From NCBI GenBank assembly GCA_035605975.1, contig DATNGG010000089.1, forward strand, positions 1 through 64,000: a stretch of 64,000 bases of DNA. The letters run 5' to 3'. The translations under genes and the position numbers were made by a program. This DNA is from CAIKMD01 sp035605975 (GTDB lineage Bacteria; Pseudomonadota; Alphaproteobacteria; ATCC43930; CGMCC-115725). The notes under the pieces were generated by a model. That model was not told the origin of the DNA, did no database searches, and worked only from the letters and a program-made list of their open reading frames with translations. Positions 17,929 through 26,516 of this stretch are shown here, in pieces (within the stretch, counting starts at the first letter, position 1; each line of letters begins with the position of its first letter).

Positions 17929-18305
17929 AAAAGCAGGCGATCCGCACCGACGGCGCTCCGACGCCGACCGGCCCGTTCAATCAAGCGATCCGCATCGGCA
18001 ACATGGTGTTCTGCTCCGGCCAGGCCGGGCGGAATCGCGAAACCGGCAAGATGGGCGACATCCGCGACCAGGCGCGGCGCTGCATCGGCAATATCGCGAA
18101 TATTCTCGAAGCCGCGGGAAGCTCGCTGGCGGATGTGGTAAAAGCGACCGTCTTTCTGCGCAAGGCCGAGGACTGGAAGGCCTTCAACGAGGAGTATGTG
18201 AAGCTGATGCCCGAACCGTTGCCGGCGCGAAGCTCGGCGATCGTCGAGCTCAAAGGGCCCGATATGCTGTGCGAAATGGAAGTCATTGCCGTGATCCAGG
18301 AATGA
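17925..18305 (+). CDS. RidA family enamine/imine deaminase
   Basis: Small (126 residue) YjgF/RidA-fold protein that hydrolyses reactive enamine or imine intermediates; the family also contains 2-aminomuconate deaminases. Substrate-binding Arg102 in PARSSAIVEL and the C-terminal acidic CEMEVIAVIQE are conserved. The position of the usual tyrosine near residue 17 is phenylalanine (GPFNQ). Genes upstream and downstream both overlap it by four bases, so it belongs to the operon. It suggests that the pathway produces an amino-substituted intermediate (inference). Confidence 0.9.
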   Translation: MKKQAIRTDGAPTPTGPFNQAIRIGNMVFCSGQAGRNRETGKMGDIRDQARRCIGNIANILEAAGSSLADVVKATVFLRKAEDWKAFNEEYVKLMPEPLPARSSAIVELKGPDMLCEMEVIAVIQE

Positions 18306-19000
18306 GCGCGTCCGAACCTTCGTTGAGCTTCACCATCCGCCGCGGCGAGCGCAGCACGAGCGAGACGATCGCGATCCGGCAGGCGGTGATCGCCGGCTGG
18401 ACCGGGCGCGACCAGGCGGCGCTCGAAAAGCACATCCGCGAGCTCGAGGCGCTGGGCGTGGCGCGTCCGGCGACGACGCCGATCTTCTATCGCGTCGCCG
18501 CCAGCCGGCTCACCACCGCAACGCGGCTCGAAGCCGCGGGCGAGGAGTCGAGCGGCGAGGTGGAGTTCTTTCTGCTGCGCCATGGCGGCGCGCTCTATCT
18601 CGGCGTCGGCTCGGATCACACGGACCGCAAGGTCGAGGCCTACAACGTCACCGTGTCGAAGCAGATGTGCGAGAAACCGGTCGCGCCGGAGCTCTGGGCC
18701 TTGGACGATGTCGCGGCGCATTGGGATCGCCTCATCCTGCGCTCCTGGGTCTGCCACGGGCCGGAGAAGACGCTTTACCAGGAGGGCCCCGTCGCGGCGA
18801 TGCGCCCGCCGCAGGAGCTGATCGCGCTATACGCGGGCGCCGAAGGCCTTGCCGAGGGCACGCTGATGTTTTGCGGCACGCTCGCCGCGAAAGGCGGCGT
18901 CCGGCCTGCGCCGCGCTTTGCCTTCGAGATCGAGGATCCGGTGCGCGACCGCCGGATCGCGCATCACTACGACGTGGTCTCGCTGCCGATCCTCGGCTGA
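18302..19000 (+). CDS. DUF2848 family protein (FAH-like fold)
   Basis: A 232-residue protein recognised as DUF2848 by the central GVGSDHTDRKVEAYNVTVSK segment (about 101-120), followed by KQMC, and the C-terminal half rich in conserved glycines (GTLMFCGTLAAKGG). The DUF is regarded as distantly related to fumarylacetoacetate hydrolase; the reaction is not established. Position at the end of a ring-cleavage operon, overlapping the RidA gene by four bases, suggests hydrolysis or decarboxylation of a cleavage product (inference). The next gene is convergent, 27 bases away. Confidence 0.85.
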   Translation: MSASEPSLSFTIRRGERSTSETIAIRQAVIAGWTGRDQAALEKHIRELEALGVARPATTPIFYRVAASRLTTATRLEAAGEESSGEVEFFLLRHGGALYLGVGSDHTDRKVEAYNVTVSKQMCEKPVAPELWALDDVAAHWDRLILRSWVCHGPEKTLYQEGPVAAMRPPQELIALYAGAEGLAEGTLMFCGTLAAKGGVRPAPRFAFEIEDPVRDRRIAHHYDVVSLPILG

Positions 19001-19027
19001 CGCCCCGGCGCGGCGTCGCGCCGCCCT

Positions 19028-19807
19028 TTACTGCATGAACCAGCCATGGCTGACGACCAGCGATTGGCCGGTCAGCGCATTGGTATCGAAGCTCGCGAAG
19101 AACAGCGCCAGCGCGGCGACATCCTCGACGGTGGTGAATTCGCCGTCGACCGTGTCCTTCAGCATCACGTTCTTGATCACCTCTTGCTCGCTGATGCCGA
19201 GCTCTTTCGCCTGCTCGGGGATCTGCTTGTCGACGAGGGGCGTGCGCACGAAACCGGGGCAGATGACATTGGCGCGGACGCCGTGCTTGGCGCCTTCCTT
19301 GGCGACGACCTTGGCGAGGCCCTCGAGCCCGTGCTTCGCCGTCACATAGGGCGCCTTCAGCACCGATGCCTCCTTCGAATGCACCGATCCCATGTAGATG
19401 ATGCTGCCGCCGGTTCCCTGCTTGTACATCTGCCGGAGCGCCGCGCGCGTCGTCAGGAACGCGCCGTCGAGATGGATCGCCAAAAGCTGCTTCCATTTCG
19501 CGAACTCGAACTGGTCGAGCGGCGCGACGATCTGAATCCCGGCATTGCTGACGAGGATGTCGAGCCGCCCGAAAGCGGCGATGGCTTTGGCCATGCCGGC
19601 CTCGACCTGGCTCTCATTGGTCACATCCATGGCAATGCCGACTGCCTTGCCGGCGCCACCCAGCTCGGCGGCGGTGGCCTCCGCGCCTTTGAGGTTGAGA
19701 TCGGCGATCGCGACCCTCGCACCCTCGCGGACAAAGGTGCGCGCGATTTCCTTGCCGATGCCGCTTGCCGCGCCCGTCACCACCGCGACTTTGCCCTCGA
19801 GACGCAT
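19028..19807 (-). CDS. hbdH: 3-hydroxybutyrate dehydrogenase (SDR family)
   Basis: NAD-dependent interconversion of D-3-hydroxybutyrate and acetoacetate in the cytoplasm. The 259-residue chain has the cofactor motif TGAASGIG (11-18), NAG at about 88-90, catalytic Ser in YMGSVHSKEAS and the YVTAKHG motif (Tyr, Lys) near residue 155. The C-terminal SLVVSHGWFMQ ending is characteristic of this dehydrogenase. It follows acetoacetate decarboxylase (37-base gap) and patatin genes on the same strand, a set that links polyhydroxybutyrate/ketone-body turnover to acetone or acetyl-CoA metabolism. Confidence 0.92.
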   Translation of the reverse strand: MRLEGKVAVVTGAASGIGKEIARTFVREGARVAIADLNLKGAEATAAELGGAGKAVGIAMDVTNESQVEAGMAKAIAAFGRLDILVSNAGIQIVAPLDQFEFAKWKQLLAIHLDGAFLTTRAALRQMYKQGTGGSIIYMGSVHSKEASVLKAPYVTAKHGLEGLAKVVAKEGAKHGVRANVICPGFVRTPLVDKQIPEQAKELGISEQEVIKNVMLKDTVDGEFTTVEDVAALALFFASFDTNALTGQSLVVSHGWFMQ

Positions 19808-19844
19808 AGTATTTCTCCTTAGCTGTAAGGCCTGAGCCTAGTTT

Positions 19845-20582
19845 TCACGCGAGATAATCGTGCACCACCTTGCCGAGACCCAAGGTGAGATCGGTGAGGA
19901 TGTGCACGCCGGAGATCACTTCGAGCACCGGCAATTCGGCGACGGGGGCGAGCGCATGCGGATTGAGGGTGAGCGCCGCCGGCCCCGTCCAGGCGCCTTT
20001 CAGCACCACATCATCGAGGCTGTATTCGACGAGCTCGCAGATGCGCGCGGTGCCATCGACATGCGGAATGATCTTCAAGAGAAAATTCGGCGCGGCCAAA
20101 GAATCCTTCACCGCCGCGAGATCGGCGCCGCGATGCTTATAGCCCATGGTGCCGGTCGCGACGCGCACCTGCCCGTAATCGAGCGTGCCGACCAGCGTGT
20201 CGATCTCGGTCTTGAGGCTCGGATTGGCGAGCTTCTTGGGAAAGCCCCAGAGCTCGCGGCCGCCGGCAATCGGCGGCTCATCGTTCAGGAACATGCAATG
20301 GGTGTAGCCGCCCTTGCGTCCCTGGAACGAGACCGGGATCACCTGGCCGGTCTCGGTGTAGTCGCCGAAACCAGTCGAATCGGGCATGCGGATGAACTCA
20401 TAGCGGACCAGCGGCGCCTCGACCTGCAACGGCTCGGGCACCACGGCGCGCAGCTTTTCTGGATCGGTGCGGTAGGTGATGACGAGGAATTCGCGATTGA
20501 TGAACCGATAGGGCCCGGGCGGATAGGCCGGGCTGGTGAGCGGCATGGCGAAGGCCCGCTCTCGCACCTCTTGCTCCTTCAT
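19845..20582 (-). CDS. adc: Acetoacetate decarboxylase
   Basis: Schiff-base decarboxylase converting acetoacetate to acetone and CO2. The 245 residues carry the ELWGFPKKLANP motif at 110-121, in which Lys116 and Lys117 correspond to the adjacent lysines (115/116) of the clostridial enzyme. The residues FINREFLVITYRTDPEKLRAVVP near the start (shown in parts FINREFLVI and YRTDPEKLRAVVP) fit the family. Context with 3-hydroxybutyrate dehydrogenase supports the assignment. Some relatives are Adc-like enzymes acting on other beta-keto acids, so the true substrate is likely but not certain. Confidence 0.9.
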   Translation of the reverse strand: MKEQEVRERAFAMPLTSPAYPPGPYRFINREFLVITYRTDPEKLRAVVPEPLQVEAPLVRYEFIRMPDSTGFGDYTETGQVIPVSFQGRKGGYTHCMFLNDEPPIAGGRELWGFPKKLANPSLKTEIDTLVGTLDYGQVRVATGTMGYKHRGADLAAVKDSLAAPNFLLKIIPHVDGTARICELVEYSLDDVVLKGAWTGPAALTLNPHALAPVAELPVLEVISGVHILTDLTLGLGKVVHDYLA

Positions 20583-20648
20583 GATCTCCCTCCTTTCGTC
20601 CCGTATCGTGTTCGTATCGCGCCTTCCGCCGCGCCCCTCGCGAAGGCG

Positions 20649-21818
20649 TCAATCGCCCGCGTCGCGCAGCACATCGAAGACGAAGACACCCTCGTGACGC
20701 GGCGGACGCTCGTAAATCTCGGGCTGGCGCAAGGTGCGGGTCGCGTCACGGTGCCCCGCCTGCCAATGCTCTTCCATGCTGAGGCGCGAGAACTCGTAAT
20801 CCTTGGCGTGCCCCTCATAGTGCCGCGCCCGGTAGATGAGATGCACGATATTGTAGACCGAGCGGTCCTGGCCGGCGATGATCGGCGCGAATTCCGGAAG
20901 GTGGCGGAGCTCCTCGGGCAGCTTCTCGACCGCCGTGGCGAGGGCATTGCGCAGCCTTTGCTCGCGCGCGAAATGATCGGTGTTGGCGCGCGTCCGGCTC
21001 GAATACTGGATCTCCTTCTCGCGCACCATGACTTCGAGCATGTTGCCGGGAAGCTCGCCGCGCGCGCTCCAGAGATCGATCTGAAAAGCGAGCGTGTCGC
21101 GCCGGTCGTGGCATTCGAGCATCCATTGCAGCGGCGTGTTCGAGACGAGCCCGCCATCCCAATAGAACTCGCCGTCGATCTCGATCGCGGGAAATCCCGG
21201 CGGCAAGGCGCCGCTCGCCATGACGTGCTCCGGCCCGATGCGATGCGTGGTGTTGTCGAAATAAACGAAGTTGCCGCTGCGGATATTGACCGCGCCGACG
21301 CTGAAGCGCGGCACGCCGGCATTGATCCGGTCGAAATCGACGAGCCGCTCCAAGGTCGCACGCAGGCTCTTGGTGTCGTAATAGCTGGTCGCTTCGGGCG
21401 AGCCCTTGGGCTGCAGCCAGGGTGAGGGGAGGCGCGGCTGGAACATTCCGGGCGCGCCGCTCACCAAGGCGCGGGTGGCGCTCGCCTGGTTGAAAAGCGA
21501 GCGCGCCTCGTCGCCCGGCAGCATCGCCGCGCGGATATGGTCGGCGCCCCAGAACCACGGATCGGCGCTGATGCCTTCCCAGAAGCTGCGCAGCCGCTCG
21601 ATCCGCTTCTCGGGCGGATTGCCGGCGATGATCGCGGTGTTGATGGCGCCGATCGAGATGCCGGCGATCCAGTCGGGATGGAGATTGGCCTCCGCCAAGC
21701 CCTGATAGACGCCCGCCTGATAGGCGCCGAGCGCGCCGCCGCCTTGCAGCAGCAGCGCAATGCAGGCAAAGGGCGGTCTCTCGAGCCGCAAATGGCTTCG
21801 CAACGGTGGTTTGGCCAC
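20649..21818 (-). CDS. Patatin-like phospholipase with DUF3734 domain
   Basis: Serine lipid acyl hydrolase family protein, 389 residues. The oxyanion-hole motif QGGGALGAYQAG (25-36), nucleophile motif GISIG (Ser55) and catalytic aspartate in YWDGGLVSNTP (about residue 215) are intact. The C-terminal part (VHLIYRARHYEGHAKDYEF) is the DUF3734 extension common in proteobacteria. I read the start as GTG at 21818, with GAGG a few bases upstream. It leads a run with acetoacetate decarboxylase and 3-hydroxybutyrate dehydrogenase, and this three-gene set is commonly found together in alphaproteobacteria. It may act on membrane lipid or polyhydroxybutyrate-associated substrates (inference). Confidence 0.9.
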   Translation of the reverse strand: MAKPPLRSHLRLERPPFACIALLLQGGGALGAYQAGVYQGLAEANLHPDWIAGISIGAINTAIIAGNPPEKRIERLRSFWEGISADPWFWGADHIRAAMLPGDEARSLFNQASATRALVSGAPGMFQPRLPSPWLQPKGSPEATSYYDTKSLRATLERLVDFDRINAGVPRFSVGAVNIRSGNFVYFDNTTHRIGPEHVMASGALPPGFPAIEIDGEFYWDGGLVSNTPLQWMLECHDRRDTLAFQIDLWSARGELPGNMLEVMVREKEIQYSSRTRANTDHFAREQRLRNALATAVEKLPEELRHLPEFAPIIAGQDRSVYNIVHLIYRARHYEGHAKDYEFSRLSMEEHWQAGHRDATRTLRQPEIYERPPRHEGVFVFDVLRDAGD

Positions 21819-21968
21819 GGGTGCCTCAACCTAATTCCGAAAGATGACAACCGGGTGACCGGAACGCGCGGCCGCCTACGTTTGCGACGAGGGCCGTAGC
21901 CTATCCTCGTGCGGATTACCTCAGCCTAACGGCAAGATGAATTTCCGTTCATCGGCGTGTCGCGCGCA

Positions 21969-21987
21969 ATGCCTCCAAAAGAGGCAT
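21969..21987. terminator. Short stem-loop downstream of isochorismatase-like gene
   Basis: Perfect 7-base repeat ATGCCTC/GAGGCAT with a 5-base loop lies 44 bases past the stop of the minus-strand gene at 22031. No T-tract follows on that strand, so it is a weak terminator candidate. The 212-base gap around it (21819-22030) shows no further gene. Confidence 0.3.
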
Positions 21988-22030
21988 CGTCCGAGGCGAG
22001 CCGCTGCCGCAGGGTTAGCCCCGCCGCGGG

Positions 22031-22744
22031 TCAGCCTGCCGCCGCGCTGCGCGCCGCCGGTGCTGCGGCGATCAGGCGCTCGATCACCTCGTCGGTCGAC
22101 ATCACATCGCCGAAAATGCGCAGGATATTGGCCAGGCTCGCATTATGCTCCTCGTCGGTCGCCGCGGCATTGGCGTCCGAGACCATGATTGTCTTGTAGT
22201 TGAGCATCATCGCGTCGCGCGCGGTCGATTCGCAGCAGGTGTTCGTCACGGTTCCGGTCACGATCACCGTGTCGATGCCGCGCGAGCGCAGCTGGCGATC
22301 GAGATCGGACGAGCCCTGGATGAAGGCGCTGAAACGATTTTTTTCGATCTTCAAATCCGCCGGCTGGACATCGAGCCCATCATAGAGCGCCTGGCCATGG
22401 GTCCCGCGTTCCAGCCGCTTCAAGCCCTGCGTCCGATTGGCCGAATTGGAGACGTGATCGTAAAAGACGCTCCAACTGCGCTGGTCTTCCTCTTTATGTG
22501 TCATCTGGATCCAGACGACGAGGCCGCTTGCATCCCGCGTCGCGGCGGCGAGCCGGTTGACATTCGGCACGATCTCGCGCGCGAGCGGCACCTCGGTCGG
22601 GTAGGGCGCAAGCATGAAGGTGTTTTGCAGATCGACCACGAGCAGCGCGGTCGAGGGGCCGAGGAGTTGATCGAAAGCGTGCAGCCGGCCGCGCGACTTC
22701 ACCACGCGGTCGATGATATATTGCGGGATCGCGATCTTGTGCAT
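22031..22744 (-). CDS. Isochorismatase-family cysteine hydrolase (RutB-like)
   Basis: Cysteine hydrolase of the isochorismatase fold, 237 residues. The catalytic triad is visible: Asp38 in LLVVDLQNTF, Lys135 in IEKNRFSAF and Cys170 in TVTNTCCEST. Family members hydrolyse ureidoacrylate, biuret, carbamates or N-carbamoyl amides. I use the ATG at 22744 (MHKIAIPQYI), preceded by GGGGAG at six bases; the upstream in-frame ATG at 22810 lacks a site. It lies 77 bases after the molybdenum hydroxylase and Rieske genes on the same strand, so it may act on their product, such as a ring-opened amide (inference). Confidence 0.88.
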   Translation of the reverse strand: MHKIAIPQYIIDRVVKSRGRLHAFDQLLGPSTALLVVDLQNTFMLAPYPTEVPLAREIVPNVNRLAAATRDASGLVVWIQMTHKEEDQRSWSVFYDHVSNSANRTQGLKRLERGTHGQALYDGLDVQPADLKIEKNRFSAFIQGSSDLDRQLRSRGIDTVIVTGTVTNTCCESTARDAMMLNYKTIMVSDANAAATDEEHNASLANILRIFGDVMSTDEVIERLIAAAPAARSAAAG

Positions 22745-22821
22745 GATGGGCTCCCCGGCAAGAGGCTGGCGCAAGCTGCGAGCATAAGCCCGCCATACGT
22801 GCCGCGCCAATGGGATTGCAT

Positions 22822-25164
22822 CTAGCGCCGTGCGGCCTTCATCGCCCGCCAGATGCGCTCCGGGGTCGCCGGCATCTCGATGTGCTTGACGCCGAACTCT
22901 TTGATGGCGTCGACAACTGCATTGATCACGGCGGAGGTCGCCGGCGTCACGCCCGCTTCGCCGGCGCCTTTGATGCCCAAGGGATTGCTCGCGGCGAGAG
23001 TCTCATGTTGTGCGACATCGAAGCGCGGCAGCTCGTCGGCGTGCGGCAGAGGATAGTCAAGGAACGAGCCGGTCAAGAGCTGGCCCGAGCGGGAATCGAA
23101 GGAAATCTGCTCCAGCAACGCCTGGCCGATGCCCTGCGCGGCGCCGCCATGGACCTGGCCTTCGACGATCATCGGATTGACCACGCGGCCGACATCGTCG
23201 ACCGTCGCGTAGCGTAGGACGCGAACCGAGCCGAGCTCCGGATCGACCTCGACTTCGCAGGCGGCGGCGCCGTTGGGATAGGCGTGCAGCCGATGATCGA
23301 GAATGGCGGTCGCTGCGAGCGGCTCGCGCAAGGCCTCGGGCGTCGCTGGCTCGAGCGCATGAGCAGCGGCCTCGTAAAGGCTGATCGAGCGATCCGTGCC
23401 GAGCACGATGAAGCGGCCTTCGGCAAAACCGATATCGCTCTCGGCGGCCTCGAGGCGGTGCGCGGCCAGCTTTCGGCCGCGCTCGATAATCGTCTCCGAG
23501 GCGCGGACGAGAATGGTTCCGCCCAAGCGCAGCGAGCGGTCGGAATGCGTGCCGCCGCCCGAGACCGCGATGGCCGTGTCGCCGAACAGAATCGAGATCT
23601 CTTCGAGCGGCAGGCCAAGCTTCTCGCCGACGATTTGCGCAAAGCTCGTCTCATGGCCTTGGCCGGAAGCTTGGGTGCCGATCACCGCCTCGACCCGTCC
23701 TTCGGGCAGGACGCGAACATCGGTGCGCTCATCGACGAAGCCGGTGGGCGTCTCGAGATAGGTCGCGACGCCGATGCCGCGCAACAGGCCCTGCCGCCGC
23801 GCCACCTCGCGCCGCGCGGGAAAGCCGCTCCAATCGACCGCGCGCAGCACCGCGGCGAGATTTTCGGCAAAGGCGCCGCTGTCATAGCGATGGCCCAGCG
23901 GCGATTGATAGGGAAGGGAAGCGGCGGGAATGATGTTACGGCGCCGCAGCTCCGCGCGCTCGATGCCGAGTTCGGCGGCGGCGAGGTCGATGAGCCGCTC
24001 CATGATGAAATTCGATTCCGGCCGACCGGCGCCGCGATAGACCGACATCGGTACGGTGTTGGTGGCAACGCCCTTGATGCCGACATGGATCGCGGGAATG
24101 TCGTAAACCCCCGCCGCCATGCGCGTCACATTGTTGAGCACGGCATAGGAGACGGGGTAGGCGCCGAGATTGCCGGTATAGGAAAGCTCGAGCGCGAGGA
24201 ACTTGCCTTCAGCATCGAGGGCCAACGCGCCCTCGGCCCAGACGTCGCGCGCCTGGAAATCGGCGAGAAAGGCTTCGCTGCGGCTCGAATTCCATTTGAC
24301 GGGCCGGCCGAGCTTGCGCGCCGCCCAGGCGAGCACCGCGTATTCGGGATATACCGAGGAGCGCACGCCGAAGCCGCCGCCGACATCGCCGGTGATGACG
24401 CGGACGCGGTCCATGGCGATGCCGAGGCACGCGGCCACGGTGAATTTGATGCGGTGAACGCCTTGGCTCACCGCGTGAATGGTGAAGCTCTCCGCCGCTT
24501 CGTCGTATTCGGCGACGGCAACGCGCGGCTCCATCGGCGCGCCGCTGACGCGCTGGTTGAGGCAGGAGAGCCGCACCACGCGATGAGCGCGCGCCAAGGC
24601 CGCTTCGGTCGCTGCGCGATCGCCGTTCTCGGCGGCGACAAGGAGATTGCCCGGCCGATCCTCCCAGAGCTTTGGTGCGTCCCCTTCGAGCGCCGCGCGC
24701 GCATCGATTACGGCGGCAAGCGGCTCGTATTGGACATCGATCCGCTCCGCCGCATCGCGCGCCGCGTCGAGCGAGGTCGCAACCACAAGCGCGACGGCTT
24801 CGCCGACGAAGCGCACACGCTCGACGGCGAGCGGCGGCTGCAAGGGCGGCGGGCCGCCGGGCATTGTCTCCGGGCCGAAGGCCGGTTTGGTGATCTCAAA
24901 ATGATCGGCGCCGCTCGGGTTGTGCGGCAGGGACTTCAAGCCCTCGGCGACATAGTCCTTGCCGGTCAGCACCGCGAGCACGCCGGGCAACGCGGCCGCA
25001 TCCGCCGTATCGATCGCGCGGATCCGCGCATGCGCATGCGGCGAGCGCAGGAAAACCGCATGGGCCTGGCGCGCGAGGTTGAGGTCGTCGGTGAAGCGCC
25101 CCTTGCCGGTGAGGAGACGCCCATCCTCCTTGCGCCGTAGGGGCCGGCCGATCAGCGCGGTCAT
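22822..25164 (-). CDS. Xanthine dehydrogenase/CoxL-family molybdopterin-binding subunit, second orphan copy
   Basis: Homologue of the protein at 3907-6246 with nearly the same length (780 versus 779 residues). Visible are the RKEDGRLLTGKGRFTDD start, the GGGFGVRSS cofactor loop in the middle, SVYRGAGRPESN and GIKGAGEAG (730-738) with catalytic Glu736. The loop of CO dehydrogenase is absent. The open frame runs upstream to 25743, opposite part of the neighbour, but the ATG at 25164 (MTALIGRPLR) gives the family's normal N-terminus. No small Fe-S or FAD subunit gene is nearby. Instead the preceding gene, 17 bases away, is a Rieske oxygenase. It would hydroxylate an aromatic or aldehyde substrate. 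Confidence 0.9.
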   Translation of the reverse strand: MTALIGRPLRRKEDGRLLTGKGRFTDDLNLARQAHAVFLRSPHAHARIRAIDTADAAALPGVLAVLTGKDYVAEGLKSLPHNPSGADHFEITKPAFGPETMPGGPPPLQPPLAVERVRFVGEAVALVVATSLDAARDAAERIDVQYEPLAAVIDARAALEGDAPKLWEDRPGNLLVAAENGDRAATEAALARAHRVVRLSCLNQRVSGAPMEPRVAVAEYDEAAESFTIHAVSQGVHRIKFTVAACLGIAMDRVRVITGDVGGGFGVRSSVYPEYAVLAWAARKLGRPVKWNSSRSEAFLADFQARDVWAEGALALDAEGKFLALELSYTGNLGAYPVSYAVLNNVTRMAAGVYDIPAIHVGIKGVATNTVPMSVYRGAGRPESNFIMERLIDLAAAELGIERAELRRRNIIPAASLPYQSPLGHRYDSGAFAENLAAVLRAVDWSGFPARREVARRQGLLRGIGVATYLETPTGFVDERTDVRVLPEGRVEAVIGTQASGQGHETSFAQIVGEKLGLPLEEISILFGDTAIAVSGGGTHSDRSLRLGGTILVRASETIIERGRKLAAHRLEAAESDIGFAEGRFIVLGTDRSISLYEAAAHALEPATPEALREPLAATAILDHRLHAYPNGAAACEVEVDPELGSVRVLRYATVDDVGRVVNPMIVEGQVHGGAAQGIGQALLEQISFDSRSGQLLTGSFLDYPLPHADELPRFDVAQHETLAASNPLGIKGAGEAGVTPATSAVINAVVDAIKEFGVKHIEMPATPERIWRAMKAARR

Positions 25165-25181
25165 CGCCCTCTCATTCGGTT

Positions 25182-26423
25182 CTATTGCGCCGGGACCGCG
25201 TCCTTGATGCGGACATAGTCGTCGACGGCGGCGGTGAAGTCCTTGCCGGGCGGCAGGGTGAAGCGGCCCGAGCGCACGCGATAAGCGGCGGGGTCGAGCC
25301 CTGGCACAGGCCCGCCGGCGGCGAATTCCTTGACGGTTTGCAGCAGCAGACGGCGCAGCTTGATGATGACGGAATCGCTCGCGCCTAAATGCTCGATGGT
25401 GCGGTCGGCGACCGGTCCCATGCTTTCCTGGATCGAGCAATCCTGCCGGCCGATGCCCTTGATGCCGGTGAAGGACTGGCCGCTCTTTTGCAGCGCGCGG
25501 TCGATCAGATAGTTGTTGTCCTTGTTGGCGACGGGCCGCTCGGTTCCGGGCAGAAGCTCGGGATGGATGAAGAAGGACTCCTTCGAATCCGCCAAATCCG
25601 CCGCCGAGAGCGGCCGGTCGGGCCAGTATTCGACGCAGTAATTCATCGTCGTCGCGTCGTCGATCGGGACCCACACATGCGCGCCGATCGGCGAGGTGGC
25701 GATCACCTTGTGGAACGGCATCAGCATGATGCTGCAGGTCCAATCGGTCGCGCCGTTCCGCCCTTCGCGGCAGGTGCCGGCGGCGAAGCCGAAATCCATC
25801 GGCAGCACCTCGTAGCGGATCGGCACGCTTTGCCGCACGCCGTCGGGATTGCCGTCATCGCCGCGATGCAGGAAGGAGAGGTGGCTGGTATCGAACCCGC
25901 CTTCCAGCGCCTGGAGCCAGTTGCATTCCTGGATATGGCGCGTGACGTAGCGATGGGAGTCGGGAACCATCGTCCATTCGAGATCGGGGAATGCGGGCTT
26001 CGTCTCCGGCGGACCCATATAGGTCCAGACGAGGCCGCCGCGCTCGATGCAGGGATAGGCGGTGATGCGGATTTTGTGCATGAAGGCGCTGCCGGGCGGC
26101 TCGCTCGGCAGATCGACGCAATTGCCGTCGACATCGAATTTCCAGCCGTGATAGACGCAGCGCAACCCGCATTCCTCGTTGCGGCCGAAGAACAGCGATG
26201 CGGTGCGATGCGGGCAGCGCTCGTCCAACAGGCCGACGCGGCCTTTGCTGTCGCGAAACGCGACGAGCCGCTCGTTGAGCAAGGTGACGCGCACAGGCGG
26301 GCAATCGGCCTCGGGCAATTGGCTCGAGAACAGAGCGGGCACCCAATAGCGCCGCATGAGGCCGCCCATCGGCGTCCCCGGCCCTACCCGCGTCAGCAGT
26401 TCATTGTCTTCGCGCGATAGCAT
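25182..26423 (-). CDS. Rieske non-heme iron oxygenase, phthalate 4,5-dioxygenase-like
   Basis: Alpha-subunit-like oxygenase of 413 residues. The Rieske cluster ligands are Cys70-X-His72 (ERCPHRTA) and Cys89-X2-His92 (LRCVYHGW). The mononuclear iron site is in LEGGFDTSHLSFLH, with Asp178, His181 and His186 spaced as in phthalate dioxygenase-type enzymes. I place the start at 26423 (MLSREDNELL), the usual N-terminus of this group, with GGGGGAAAC just upstream, rather than an in-frame ATG at 26489. No ferredoxin reductase is adjacent. The substrate is probably an aromatic or heteroaromatic acid; neighbours are the molybdenum hydroxylase (after) and an MFS transporter (before). Confidence 0.9.
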   Translation of the reverse strand: MLSREDNELLTRVGPGTPMGGLMRRYWVPALFSSQLPEADCPPVRVTLLNERLVAFRDSKGRVGLLDERCPHRTASLFFGRNEECGLRCVYHGWKFDVDGNCVDLPSEPPGSAFMHKIRITAYPCIERGGLVWTYMGPPETKPAFPDLEWTMVPDSHRYVTRHIQECNWLQALEGGFDTSHLSFLHRGDDGNPDGVRQSVPIRYEVLPMDFGFAAGTCREGRNGATDWTCSIMLMPFHKVIATSPIGAHVWVPIDDATTMNYCVEYWPDRPLSAADLADSKESFFIHPELLPGTERPVANKDNNYLIDRALQKSGQSFTGIKGIGRQDCSIQESMGPVADRTIEHLGASDSVIIKLRRLLLQTVKEFAAGGPVPGLDPAAYRVRSGRFTLPPGKDFTAAVDDYVRIKDAVPAQ

Positions 26424-26516
26424 CGTTTCCCCCGGGCATCTTATCGAGAGGATTGGCGCGAAAATGCTACCCGGCTGCAGCCGAGTCAATTCCGCTGCGG
26501 CGGGCTGCGCCGGGGC

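Noticed and set aside
25165..25743. Upstream extension of the second CoxL-type gene
   Set aside because: It overlaps the Rieske gene in another frame and the family N-terminus begins at the ATG at 25164.
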